DNA of 23,068 nt from Gammaproteobacteria bacterium (lineage in GTDB: Bacteria > Pseudomonadota > Gammaproteobacteria > Steroidobacterales > GCA-2729495): NCBI GenBank assembly GCA_023150055.1, contig JAKLLP010000005.1, forward strand, positions 1 through 23,068, written 5' to 3'. This document shows, in pieces, positions 1-11,803 of this stretch. Within the stretch, counting starts at the first letter, position 1; every line of letters starts with the position of its first letter. A program made the translations under genes and the position numbers. Under the pieces are notes generated by a model. The model saw only the letters and a list, made by a program, of their open reading frames with translations, was not told the origin of the DNA and made no database searches.

Positions 1-70
1 TGCTCCGGGTCCCGGAGATCTCTCATCACCTTGATAAGGTTATCTATCATATTGTTTTATATTAACTAAC
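1..70. other. AT-rich left edge with two small palindromes
   Basis: No gene is visible in this edge segment. Bases 3-17 form an odd palindrome (CTCCGGG, T, CCCGGAG) and bases 33-44 a second one (GATAA, GG, TTATC). From about base 30 to 100 the sequence is much richer in A and T than the rest of the window. It lies downstream of the minus-strand Nudix gene. The GC-rich palindrome could form a short hairpin, but no T-tract is visible inside the window, so a terminator cannot be claimed. It could also be an old insertion boundary or the edge of a contig. Confidence 0.3.
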
Positions 71-631
71 TTATATTTTTTGAACGAGGGAAAAAATGAT
101 GCCAGCAGTCGCACCCCAGATGCGGTGGGAAGCGTAACGATATTCGACCATCGGCAGATGCATCCCACCCCACTGGCGCAGCGAGTGCCGCGCATTGTCA
201 CCATCCAGAAAAAAGGCCAGCGGAACGTCGCCGGGTAGAAAGCCCACCACCGGTGTTATCGCAAACCCCGTGATGACGGGCTGGGGCGGCAGGTAGCCTG
301 CCACCTCCACGACGCTCGGGCTGACGCCGAGTTCCTCGCTCGTTTCCCGTAATGCCGCCGCCAGGGGCCCGCTATCAGCGGCGTCGATCCGGCCACCCGG
401 GAAGCTGATCTGACCGGGGTGATCACGCAGCAGCTCGTTGCGTCGCGTGAACATTACGGTGAGGCCGGAGATACGCCTGACCAGTGGAACCAGCACTGCC
501 GCCGGCACCAGCGGCCGAGAAAAAATCTGGTCGGCGAGACCGGTCGGTAGCCTCGCCCTGGCCTGCGCTTCGAAGTCCAGGGCGGGTCCGGATCCTTCCA
601 GGCTTGCCCTGATTCGCTCGTTCAACGACAC
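71..631 (-). CDS. CoA pyrophosphatase-type Nudix hydrolase (NudL/YeaB-like)
   Basis: A 186-residue Nudix hydrolase, expected to cut CoA or acyl-CoA into 4'-phosphopantetheine and 3',5'-ADP in the cytoplasm. The family-specific segment LRDHPGQISFPGGR is followed directly by a Nudix box ending RETSEELG. The leading Glu of the classical box is Asp here, which I recall as normal in the CoA subfamily. The C-terminal IWGATAGI is also typical. The start is a GTG at 629-631, supported by a GGAG Shine-Dalgarno eight bases upstream. It follows fumC on the same strand with a 21-base gap, so the two are probably co-transcribed. The last eight codons are AT-rich, including ATA and AAA, unlike the rest of the gene, and run into the AT-rich window edge. 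Total length is normal, so truncation is not proven. Confidence 0.88.
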   Translation of the reverse strand: MSLNERIRASLEGSGPALDFEAQARARLPTGLADQIFSRPLVPAAVLVPLVRRISGLTVMFTRRNELLRDHPGQISFPGGRIDAADSGPLAAALRETSEELGVSPSVVEVAGYLPPQPVITGFAITPVVGFLPGDVPLAFFLDGDNARHSLRQWGGMHLPMVEYRYASHRIWGATAGIIFSLVQKI

Positions 632-652
632 CCGTTGAGCTCCGGGGCATTA

Positions 653-2041
<1,389 letters not shown>

Positions 2042-2047
2042 TCCCTG

Positions 2048-2052
2048 CTCCT
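2048..2052 (-). promoter_or_regulatory. Shine-Dalgarno site deciding the fumC start
   Basis: On the minus strand this reads AGGAG, six bases upstream of the ATG at 2041. It supports the 462-residue FumC over the longer open frame that begins at 2290 and runs across purB. Confidence 0.6.
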
Positions 2053-2152
2053 GAGACCACCGGCCCGACGCCTGCCACGCGGGCCGGACATCTTCGAGCC
2101 TTGGTGTATGATTCCGGCCGGAAAGTATAGGCTTTTTGAGGGATCGACACGC

Positions 2153-3559
2153 ATGGACGACCAACGGACGCTGACCGCGATATCGCCACTCGATGGTCGT
2201 TATGCCGCGAAAACAGACAGCTGCCGTGAATTGTTCAGCGAACAGGGCCTCATCCGGCGCCGCGTGTTCACCGAAGTGCGCTGGCTGCAATTTCTCGCCA
2301 AGCGCCCCGAGATCACCGACTTCCCGTCCGTGTCACCCGTGGTACACGACTGGCTCGACCGACTGGTGACCTCCTTTGGTTACCAGGAAGCCACCCGGAT
2401 CAAGGCCATCGAGAAGACCACCAATCACGACGTGAAGGCGGTGGAATATTTCATCGCCGAGCAACTGTCGGAGGGCAGCGAGCTCGCGCGCCTGCGCCCT
2501 TTCGTGCATTTCGGCTGCACATCGGAGGATATCAACAACGTCGCTTATGCGCTGATTCTGCGCAGCGCCAGGGATGAACATGTCGGGCCCGCCGTGCGCG
2601 GCCTGCTCGCCAGCCTGCGTAGCATGGTGCGATCGACGGCGTCACTTCCCATGCTTTCCCGCACTCATGGGCAGGCCGCCAGCCCCACCACGCTCGGCAA
2701 GGAAATCGCCAATGTCGTTTGGCGACTCGACCGGCAGCTTGCCGCCCTGGAATCGGTCCCGGTGCTGGCCAAGTTCAACGGTGCCGTTGGCAATTTCAAT
2801 GCTCATGTCATCGCTTATCCGGATGTGGACTGGCCGGCGCTTTCCCGCGATTTCATCGCGTCGCTAGGCCTGGAGGCCAACCCCTTCACGACGCAGATCG
2901 AACCACACGACTGGATGGCCGAGTATTTCGACGCGCTCGCGCGGATCAACACCGTGCTGCTGGATGCTTGCCGGGACCTCTGGGGGTACATCGCCATCGG
3001 CTACTTTCGTCAGCGCAAGCTGGCGAACGAGGTCGGCTCATCCACCATGCCGCACAAGGTGAACCCCATCGACTTCGAGAACGCCGAGGGCAACCTTGGT
3101 ATATCGAATGCACTGCTGCATCACTTCTCTGCCAAGCTACCCGTGTCGCGCTGGCAGCGCGACCTCTCCGACTCGACCGTCCTTCGCAACGCAGGCGTAG
3201 CCATTGCGCACAGCCTGCTGGCTTGTCAGTCGTTTGCCGCCGGACTGCGGAAGCTCGACCCCGATCCTGCGCGGATGCTGGCCGAACTCGATAACAACTG
3301 GGAAGTGCTCGCAGAAGCGATTCAGACTGTGCTGAGGCGGACCGGGAGCAGCGATGCGTATGAGCAACTGAAGGCGCTCACGCGCGGGCAGCGGCTTACT
3401 GCACAGGACCTGCGAACCTTCGTCAGCGGTCTGGACCTGCCCCGCTCAACGAAGGAGAAGCTTCTCGGTCTTTCGCCGGGCGCATATACCGGGCTTGCCG
3501 AGCAGCTTGCTGCATCGCTCGAGGAGCGACTGAGTCGACGCTCATCAGGAAAAGCGTGA
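2153..3559 (+). CDS. purB: Adenylosuccinate lyase
   Basis: A 468-residue adenylosuccinate lyase that splits SAICAR to AICAR and adenylosuccinate to AMP in purine synthesis, releasing fumarate both times. The N-terminus LTAISPLDGRYA, the TSEDINN segment at 123-129, SRTHGQAASPTTLGKE with His 172, and the catalytic loop GSSTMPHKVNPIDFEN starting near 295 are all diagnostic of the E. coli-type enzyme. The frame is open far upstream, but the ATG at 2153 has GAGGGA nine bases before it and gives the family length. A TTGGTG/TATAGG pair at 2101-2131 is a weak promoter candidate with a 19-base spacer. It heads a plus-strand series ending in nudJ and mnmA, a rearranged version of the enterobacterial nudJ-mnmA-hflD-purB group. 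hflD is absent here. Confidence 0.96.
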   Translation: MDDQRTLTAISPLDGRYAAKTDSCRELFSEQGLIRRRVFTEVRWLQFLAKRPEITDFPSVSPVVHDWLDRLVTSFGYQEATRIKAIEKTTNHDVKAVEYFIAEQLSEGSELARLRPFVHFGCTSEDINNVAYALILRSARDEHVGPAVRGLLASLRSMVRSTASLPMLSRTHGQAASPTTLGKEIANVVWRLDRQLAALESVPVLAKFNGAVGNFNAHVIAYPDVDWPALSRDFIASLGLEANPFTTQIEPHDWMAEYFDALARINTVLLDACRDLWGYIAIGYFRQRKLANEVGSSTMPHKVNPIDFENAEGNLGISNALLHHFSAKLPVSRWQRDLSDSTVLRNAGVAIAHSLLACQSFAAGLRKLDPDPARMLAELDNNWEVLAEAIQTVLRRTGSSDAYEQLKALTRGQRLTAQDLRTFVSGLDLPRSTKEKLLGLSPGAYTGLAEQLAASLEERLSRRSSGKA

Positions 3560-3782
3560 CACAGGCCACAAAAAGCTGCCCGTCCGGGACGTAGACTCCC
3601 AATCTGGTGCGCGGTAGCACCCTTCCTGAATATCGACGGTTTGCCGGCCGCGCTATCAATGTTGCACCCCGGTTTCGGGCGTGGCCCCGGAAAGATCGGG
3701 CCGTTCAGCCCACGCGGCTGCCGGATGACGGGTCGATCCCCGCGCGGAAGGCGGCAGCTGGGCCACAACAAGACCGATACTG

Positions 3783-4280
3783 ATGCACGCGGAGCGCAAG
3801 CAGAACAAGCGATGGATCCTCTCGTCCCGGGATGAAACCCGGGATGCGATCGTGGCGATCGCCTCGGCAGCGAAGCGTTCTCTGGCAATAATGACATCCG
3901 ACCTGGAGCCCGGCATCTACGACGATGAGGGGTTCCTGGATGCGGCCAAGCGGCTGGTGCTTTCCAAGCGCTACGCCAAGATCCGCGTCATCGTCACGGA
4001 CCCGGCTCGTGCGATTCGCAATGGTAATCGTTTCGTCGGAGTCGCCCGGCGCCTCAACACCTATATCGATCTGCGCAACGCCCACCAGGACTATCGTGGC
4101 CACCGGGAGGCGTTTCTCATCGCCGACGACAGCGCCCTAGTCTACCGCGTCGATTCCGCGCGCTGGGAAGGTATAGCCGACAGCTACGATCCGGTGGTGA
4201 CTCGCCGCTACCTCGAGTTTTTCGATAATATCTGGAACGTGTCGGAACAGGGGCCCGAATTTCGCGAGGTCCGGGTCTGA
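3783..4280 (+). CDS. DUF7931-like conserved protein
   Basis: A 165-residue protein of unknown function. It resembles the DUF7931 domain of gammaproteobacteria, known as a phospholipase-D-like fold that often follows an acetyltransferase domain. Visible hallmarks are the early segment IMTSDLEPGIYDDEGFLDA, a middle RVIVTDPARAI, HREAFLIADDSALVYR, and a C-terminal RYLEFFDNIWNVSE. No HKD catalytic motif is seen, so phospholipase activity is not implied. In this frame a stop at 3726-3728 limits any upstream extension and 3783 is the only ATG. The ribosome binding site is poor. No GNAT domain is found in the 223 bases upstream, so the domain stands alone here. It sits between purB and nudJ, where other species have hflD. 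The family call is from memory of the consensus. Confidence 0.65.
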   Translation: MHAERKQNKRWILSSRDETRDAIVAIASAAKRSLAIMTSDLEPGIYDDEGFLDAAKRLVLSKRYAKIRVIVTDPARAIRNGNRFVGVARRLNTYIDLRNAHQDYRGHREAFLIADDSALVYRVDSARWEGIADSYDPVVTRRYLEFFDNIWNVSEQGPEFREVRV

Positions 4281-4336
4281 GAAATCCACTTCAGCCGCCG
4301 GAAAGCCGTCCCGGGCACCGAAGAAAGACAACTACC

Positions 4337-4861
4337 ATGACTCGCTCGTCGGCCACTACCGTGACCACACCGGTTTCTCTGCGCCAACCGTCGCCAGCGC
4401 TCACCGTTGCTGCGGTCGTCGAGCGTGACGGCCGCTTCCTGATGGTCGAAGAATGGGTGCATGGCAGGCGGGTGCTGAACCAGCCGGCCGGCCATGTCGA
4501 ACCAGGCGAGAGCCTGACTGAAGCCGTGGTCCGTGAAATGATGGAGGAAACCGGCTGGGTATTCGCACCCGAAGCGGTGACGGGTATCTACCTGTGGGAC
4601 CGGCCGGACCGGACCAAGCGCTTCCTGCGTGTGGCGATCCGTGGGCGGGCCATTGCCCACGACACCGGCCGGCGCCTCGATAATGGAATCATCCAGGCGT
4701 TGTGGCTCACGCGCGCCGAACTCGTGGAGCGCGGGGGCGCCCTGCGCAGCCCCATGGTGATGCGCGCCGTCGATGACCATCTTGCAGGCGCAGACCATTC
4801 CATCGTCTCGCTGAACAGCTGCACGCGACAAAAACTACTGCAGCGCGCCGAGCGGCTCTGA
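4337..4861 (+). CDS. nudJ: NudJ-like Nudix phosphatase
   Basis: A 174-residue Nudix hydrolase of the NudJ/YmfB type, known in E. coli to act on nucleoside di- and triphosphates and on the thiamine precursor HMP-PP. The Nudix box GHVEPGESLTEAVVREMMEETGW is complete (G-x5-E-x7-RE-x2-EE-x-G), and the preceding LNQPAGH matches NudJ closely. LRSPMVMRAVDDHLAG near the C-terminus is also a NudJ feature. Roughly 20 extra residues at the N-terminus, rich in Ser and Thr, precede the fold. The ATG at 4337 has AAGAAAG about eight bases upstream. It sits directly before mnmA, the same adjacency as in E. coli and Pseudomonas, which supports the assignment. Confidence 0.88.
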   Translation: MTRSSATTVTTPVSLRQPSPALTVAAVVERDGRFLMVEEWVHGRRVLNQPAGHVEPGESLTEAVVREMMEETGWVFAPEAVTGIYLWDRPDRTKRFLRVAIRGRAIAHDTGRRLDNGIIQALWLTRAELVERGGALRSPMVMRAVDDHLAGADHSIVSLNSCTRQKLLQRAERL

Positions 4862-4893
4862 TCCTTTACCTTGCCGGATGTACTTACGGCGGT

Positions 4894-4902
4894 TGCTAGA
4901 AT
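4894..4902 (+). promoter_or_regulatory. Extended -10 promoter element for mnmA
   Basis: TGCTAGAAT is an extended -10 element (TGn plus TAGAAT). No good -35 is seen at normal spacing; the nearest is TTGCCG at 4871-4876, 20 bases away. Its position predicts transcription starting at about 4909, which is the mnmA ATG itself. Confidence 0.4.
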
Positions 4903-4908
4903 ACCGCC

Positions 4909-6054
4909 ATGTCGTCAGGCGAGCGCATCATCGTCGGTATTTCAGGAGGCGTCGACTCGGCTGTGGCCGCCCTGCGTCTGTTGCAGGCGGGCATGGAAGT
5001 CCATGGTCTGCACATGACCAACTGGGGCGAAGGCGATGCCTATTGCTCGGCGGCCGAGGATTACCAGGCGGCGCGCGCGGTCTGCGCGGAACTGGGGATA
5101 CCCCTGCATCGCGTCAATTTCACGGCCGAGTATCGCGATCGGGTATTCGGCGAGTTTCTGCGGGAGTACAAGGCCGGTCGCACTCCGAACCCGGACGTGC
5201 TCTGCAACCGCCACATCAAGTTCGGTTGCTTCCTCGACTATGCGCTGCGTCTCGGTGCGGACCGGATCGCGACCGGCCATTACGCGCGTCTCGGCGGCGA
5301 CGAGGACCGGACGCTGCTGATGGCAAGGGACCACGGCAAAGACCAGACGTATTTCCTGCACGCAGTCGAAGCCGAGGCCCTCGGGCGCACGCTTTTTCCG
5401 ATCGGGCACATGACCAAGTCCGAGGTGCGGCGGCTGGCGACGGACGCCGGCTTGCCCAATCATGCCCGCAAAGACAGCACCGGCATATGCTTCATCGGAG
5501 AGCGGCCTTTCCGCGATTTCCTCGCACGTTACCTCGACGGCGCTTCAGGTCCGATCGTCACGGAGGATGGCGTGGAACTCGGCCGGCACGACGGACTGAT
5601 GTTCTATACCATCGGTCAGCGTTCGGGAATCGGCCTCGGCGGGAGGACTGGTTCACCCGAGTTGCCTTGGTACGTGGCGCAGAAGGATCCCGCGCGTAAC
5701 GCGCTGGTGGTGGTCCAGGGCCGTGGGCACCCGCTACTCTGGTCGACGCGTATCGAAACGTTACCGGCCTTCTGGCGCTCCGGCGCGGCCCCGGGGGCGG
5801 CTGCACCGTTTCGCGGTATGGCGCGGATCCGTCATCGGCACGAACCGGCAGCCTGCCAGGTGAGAATCCGCGGCGACGCCTCGCTGGAGGTCACTTTCGA
5901 CGAGCCGCAGTGGGCACCTGCTCCGGGCCAGTACGTCGTGCTTTACGACGGCGAGCAGTGCCTCGGGGGGGCGGTCATCAGTGGCATCGATGCACCGGAC
6001 GCGACACGGGCGACGTCCGCGGAGTGCGTCGCTCGCGCAGCCTATCCGCTATAA
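4909..6054 (+). CDS. mnmA: tRNA-specific 2-thiouridylase MnmA
   Basis: A 381-residue enzyme that thiolates U34 of tRNAs for Lys, Glu and Gln, receiving sulfur from the TusE relay and using ATP. The PP-loop SGGVDSAV is at 12-19. The catalytic cysteine pair is intact: C99 in NPDVLCN and C194 in [24 protein letters not shown] and the C-terminal beta-barrel residues are all normal. The start gives the same distance to the PP-loop as in E. coli. No Shine-Dalgarno is visible before the ATG, and the upstream extended -10 would place the transcript start at the ATG, so the mRNA may be leaderless. It follows nudJ after 47 bases and its stop codon overlaps the -10 proposed for acnA. Confidence 0.96.
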   Translation: MSSGERIIVGISGGVDSAVAALRLLQAGMEVHGLHMTNWGEGDAYCSAAEDYQAARAVCAELGIPLHRVNFTAEYRDRVFGEFLREYKAGRTPNPDVLCNRHIKFGCFLDYALRLGADRIATGHYARLGGDEDRTLLMARDHGKDQTYFLHAVEAEALGRTLFPIGHMTKSEVRRLATDAGLPNHARKDSTGICFIGERPFRDFLARYLDGASGPIVTEDGVELGRHDGLMFYTIGQRSGIGLGGRTGSPELPWYVAQKDPARNALVVVQGRGHPLLWSTRIETLPAFWRSGAAPGAAAPFRGMARIRHRHEPAACQVRIRGDASLEVTFDEPQWAPAPGQYVVLYDGEQCLGGAVISGIDAPDATRATSAECVARAAYPL

Positions 6055-6055
6055 T
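6050..6055 (+). promoter_or_regulatory. Candidate -10 box for acnA, overlapping the mnmA stop
   Basis: A perfect TATAAT overlaps the TAA stop of mnmA. The best -35 at a 16-base spacing is GTCGCT, which is poor. If used, it gives acnA an untranslated leader of about 115 bases. No known riboswitch or clear regulatory hairpin was recognised in that leader. Confidence 0.35.
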
Positions 6056-6176
6056 TTGCCGCCGCTGCGGCCTGACCATTCGTCTGCATGCACCACCATT
6101 CGGCGTTTTGCTGGTGGGAGGACTCATCACGATCGATGCCGCGGCCGGAAAAACCTATACGAAACGGAGACCTGCA

Positions 6177-8855
<2,679 letters not shown>

Positions 8856-8891
8856 CGCGGCGTTCCGCAAATACTGTTGACGGTCTGTGAT

Positions 8892-8982
8892 GGGCGGACC
8901 GCCCGGAGGCGGGGGTCTCCGCCCAAAGCGAGTATCGGGGAGCGACGGCGGAGACCTCCCGCCGAAATGGCGGTCATTTCGG
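8892..8982. repeat. Cluster of inverted repeats between acnA and tatD
   Basis: Three nested or adjacent palindromic elements lie in this spacer. Bases 8892-8904 are GGGCGG, A, CCGCCC. Arms at 8908-8923 and 8947-8963 (GGCGGGGGTCTCCGCC against GGCGGAGACCTCCCGCC) pair with one bulge around a 23-base loop. Bases 8962-8982 form an 8-bp perfect hairpin, CCGAAATG with loop GCGGT and CATTTCGG. No T-run follows, so this is not a classical terminator. It may be a REP-like or MITE-like unit, or an RNA structure protecting the acnA 3' end. Whether it recurs in the genome cannot be seen here. Confidence 0.55.
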
Positions 8983-9064
8983 GCACATTAATTGCGGGAC
9001 GCCGCACAAGGAGCCTGTTCATGCCACCTGCGCTGATCTCCCTGCCGGGCTGAGAGCGAAGCTC

Positions 9065-9880
9065 ATGGCACCGGCTGAAAACCTCATCGACATCGGCGCC
9101 AACCTCGCCCATGACAGCTTCGATCACGACCGCCGCGAGGTCATCACCCGCGCCGCGGCGGCGGGCGTGCGGCGCATCATCATCACCGGCAGCACCGCGG
9201 CGAGCAGCCGTGCAGCTCTCGGGATCGCCAGGCAGTTTCCGCAGCGGATGTTCGCCACCGCTGGCGTCCACCCCCATCACGCCAGCGAGTTCGGGCCGGA
9301 GACAGCTCCACTGCTGGTGGAATTGTCGACCCACGAGGAGGTCGTCGCCATTGGAGAATGTGGGCTCGACTATTTTCGGGACTTGTCGCCCCGACTCGCT
9401 CAGCAGCGCGCGTTTGAGCGACAGCTGACACTGGCCTCGACCGTGGGCAAACCGGTGTTTCTGCACCAGCGCGAGGCTCACGATGATTTTCTCGCCATCC
9501 TCCGCGAGCAAATTCGCGACATCAGGGGCGGGGTCGCGCATTGCTTCACCGGCACGAGGGACCAGATGAATGCCTACCTGGACCTTGGCCTTTATATCGG
9601 TGTGACGGGCTGGATCTGCGACGAGCGCCGTGGCGGTGACCTGCGCAACGCGGTTGCCGGACTGCCACTCGATCGCGTGATGATCGAAACCGACGCGCCC
9701 TACCTGTTGCCGCGGTCGCCCGGGACGAACACCGCCAGTCGGCGCAATGAGCCGGCTTACCTGAACCTGGTGCTGGACATGACCGCAGGTTGCATGGGTG
9801 TCGACATCGACACCCTGGCGCTGGCGACCACCCGCAACGCCGAGCGGCTCTTCGGTCTGCCCGCCTGGCGCCCGGACTGA
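9065..9880 (+). CDS. tatD: TatD family metal-dependent hydrolase
   Basis: A 271-residue TIM-barrel hydrolase most like E. coli TatD itself, a metal-dependent 3'-5' exonuclease and DNase. Family motifs: LIDIGANL at the N-terminus, TAGVHPH at 65-71, GECGLDY with E98, HQREAH with H134, AHCFTGT with H159, GVTGWICDERRG, and ETDAPYLLPR with D210. Like E. coli TatD, and unlike YcfH and YjjV, it lacks the N-terminal HxH metal pair. The start at 9065 follows a purine-rich GAGAGCGAAG. No tatABC genes are nearby. It is convergent with the NERD gene, only six bases separating the two stop codons. Confidence 0.93.
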   Translation: MAPAENLIDIGANLAHDSFDHDRREVITRAAAAGVRRIIITGSTAASSRAALGIARQFPQRMFATAGVHPHHASEFGPETAPLLVELSTHEEVVAIGECGLDYFRDLSPRLAQQRAFERQLTLASTVGKPVFLHQREAHDDFLAILREQIRDIRGGVAHCFTGTRDQMNAYLDLGLYIGVTGWICDERRGGDLRNAVAGLPLDRVMIETDAPYLLPRSPGTNTASRRNEPAYLNLVLDMTAGCMGVDIDTLALATTRNAERLFGLPAWRPD

Positions 9881-9886
9881 GCCCTG

Positions 9887-10480
9887 TCAGGCCCGCGTGC
9901 TCCGAGCCGCTTCGCGCAGGCGGGCCCATGCCGCATCGAGCGCTGGGCTGGCGGCCGTCGCTGCCGGCGCGTCGGCAGTCCTCTCCAGCTCGGCAAGAAA
10001 GTGATCGACCGTCGTCACATCCGCTGGCAGCGCTGTGGTGAACTGCGCCCTCGCGGTGAACAGCACTTGTCCGGTCACCGGGGTGTCCGGGAGCAGTCGG
10101 TTGACAGCCGCAACCCGGTCGTACAGGGGCGGCAAGGGATTCGGAAAAGTCGACCGCTTGCCCCCCGAGAGAACCGTCCAGTCCTGCATCGACTCACTGC
10201 CAAAGACGTGGCCTGCCACGTCACGCACGTCCACCACCAACACACCACTTCTGGTAAGCAGCGCGTATTCGATATGGATCTGCCCCGCTTCGCCGTCAGA
10301 AATCAACACCCCGGACAGCAGGTCACGGGCGCCGCGGCGCAGACGCTCTGGCAACGATCTTGCCCTGCGCCGTTGCCGCAACCACCACGCCAGGGCGAAG
10401 GAGGAGACCGCAAGCAAGCCAAGGACAAAGAGAACCATGCCCAGCTCGTCTGGCGACAACAGACTGTTGAGATCATCCAT
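9887..10480 (-). CDS. Membrane-anchored NERD-domain protein
   Basis: A 197-residue protein with one hydrophobic helix at about residues 13-34, a basic stretch RQRRRARSLPERLRRG just after it, and a NERD (nuclease-related) domain from about 50 to 150. NERD features are SGVLISD, GQIHIEYALLTRSGVLVVDVRDVAG, a downstream W101, and NPLPPLYDRVAAVNRLL. The topology is probably N-terminal anchor with a cytoplasmic domain. In active relatives the core reads roughly ID...(E/D)xK. Here the positions read IE...DVR, with Arg in place of Lys, so nuclease activity is doubtful. The tail is Ala-rich. It is the third gene after thrA and thrC, 16 bases after the thrC stop, so it is probably expressed from the threonine operon. 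Its role is unknown. Confidence 0.78.
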   Translation of the reverse strand: MDDLNSLLSPDELGMVLFVLGLLAVSSFALAWWLRQRRRARSLPERLRRGARDLLSGVLISDGEAGQIHIEYALLTRSGVLVVDVRDVAGHVFGSESMQDWTVLSGGKRSTFPNPLPPLYDRVAAVNRLLPDTPVTGQVLFTARAQFTTALPADVTTVDHFLAELERTADAPAATAASPALDAAWARLREAARSTRA

Positions 10481-10496
10481 CTGGTTGCGATCGACC

Positions 10497-11792
10497 CTAT
10501 AGTCGGCTGGCGATCTCGCTGAGCTGCGCCGGGATGGTGTCGAAGCGGGTCGGCAAGGTCAGAAGCCTTGCCAGTTCCTGCGGCGGCTCGACCTTCGCGC
10601 CGATCAACGGCTCGACCACCGTGTCGAATTTGGCCGGATGCGCCGTCGCCACGACGATCCAGTGCGAGGCCCTGCGTTCGGCCGCCGGCAGTTGGCGGTA
10701 AACGTGAAGAGCCGTGGCCGTGTGGGGACACCAGGGCAAGCCGTGCAGCCGGTACTCGAGGCGGATCGATTCGCGAATCTCTGCATCGGTGACGGGCACC
10801 GCGGCTACCTCGCCACGAATTGACTCGACACCACCGCAAAGGTCCCTCAGCCGCTCCATATTGCTCGGGTTACCGACGTCCATGGCCGATGCGAGTGTCG
10901 CCATCGTCGCCCTTGGCAACCACTGACCGGTCGCGAGGAAATCCGCCACGGTGGTATTGGCGTTGGTGGCCAGCATGATGCGATCGATTGGCAAGCCCAT
11001 TCGCTTCGCCCAGACGCAGGCAAAGCCGTTACCCAGGTTTCCTGTCGGAACGATGAAGCTCGGGGCCTTGCCGGTGCTTCGAAAATGCTCGAGGCTCGCC
11101 TTGGCGTAATAGGCGGCCTGCGGCAGCAGGCGTCCCACATTGATGCTGTTCGCCGAGCACAACTGGTGGCTGTTCCTCAAAACCGGGTCGGCAAAAGCCT
11201 CCTTGACCAGCCTCTGGCAGTCGTCGAACTCGCCGCGAACGGCCAGCGAAGTGACGTTACCGCCCCAGCAGGTCAGCTGGTGCTGTTGCCGCGGCGACAC
11301 GCGGCCGTCGGGGAACAGGACGAGCACGCGAACGCCGGTTCGGCCGTGAAACGCGGATGCAACCGCTCCGCCGGTATCGCCCGAGGTGGCAACGAGAATA
11401 GTCACCGGCGGTCGTGCATAACGCCCGTCGCGGATGATCTGCTCCATCGATGCCGCCAGGAATCGCGCACCGACGTCCTTGAACGCCGCGGTCGGCCCAT
11501 GAAACATCTCCAGGACCGAAAGCCCGTTCTCGACCGGACGCAGCGGGACAGGAAAGTTCAGTGCCTCACGACAGATGGCCGACAACAGTCGCTCCAGCGA
11601 TGATCCCTCCATAAAAGGAGCGAGCAATCGCTGCGCAACGTCTGGAAACTCCACCGCCCCATCGAATGTCGGTGCGCTGAACTCCGGCAGGACGACCGGT
11701 ACGTACAGTCCGCCGTCCGGTGCCGTACCACTCATGATGGCCTGCTCGATGCAGACCTCCGAGTGATTCTCACGTGTGCTGCGATATTTCAT
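10497..11792 (-). CDS. thrC: Threonine synthase
   Basis: A 431-residue PLP enzyme that converts O-phosphohomoserine to threonine. The N-terminal MKYRSTRENHSEVCIEQAI and APDGGLYVP are typical. The PLP-binding lysine is K105 in FHGPTAAFKDVG. TSGDTGGAVASAF and PTGNLGNGFACVWAK bind phosphate and substrate. Length and organisation match the proteobacterial (E. coli-like) class. It starts 11 bases after the thrA stop, so the two are one operon, and the NERD gene follows. The homoserine kinase gene that normally supplies its substrate is not present in the window. Confidence 0.96.
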   Translation of the reverse strand: MKYRSTRENHSEVCIEQAIMSGTAPDGGLYVPVVLPEFSAPTFDGAVEFPDVAQRLLAPFMEGSSLERLLSAICREALNFPVPLRPVENGLSVLEMFHGPTAAFKDVGARFLAASMEQIIRDGRYARPPVTILVATSGDTGGAVASAFHGRTGVRVLVLFPDGRVSPRQQHQLTCWGGNVTSLAVRGEFDDCQRLVKEAFADPVLRNSHQLCSANSINVGRLLPQAAYYAKASLEHFRSTGKAPSFIVPTGNLGNGFACVWAKRMGLPIDRIMLATNANTTVADFLATGQWLPRATMATLASAMDVGNPSNMERLRDLCGGVESIRGEVAAVPVTDAEIRESIRLEYRLHGLPWCPHTATALHVYRQLPAAERRASHWIVVATAHPAKFDTVVEPLIGAKVEPPQELARLLTLPTRFDTIPAQLSEIASRL

Positions 11793-11803
11793 CGTGCTGG
11801 CAC

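Noticed and set aside
3560..3782. Possible degraded acetyltransferase domain before the DUF7931-like gene
   Set aside because: The frame is blocked by a stop at 3726-3728 and no GNAT-like segment could be read.
4878..5699. 273-codon plus-strand frame overlapping mnmA
   Set aside because: Arg-rich shadow frame; MnmA motifs are in the other frame.
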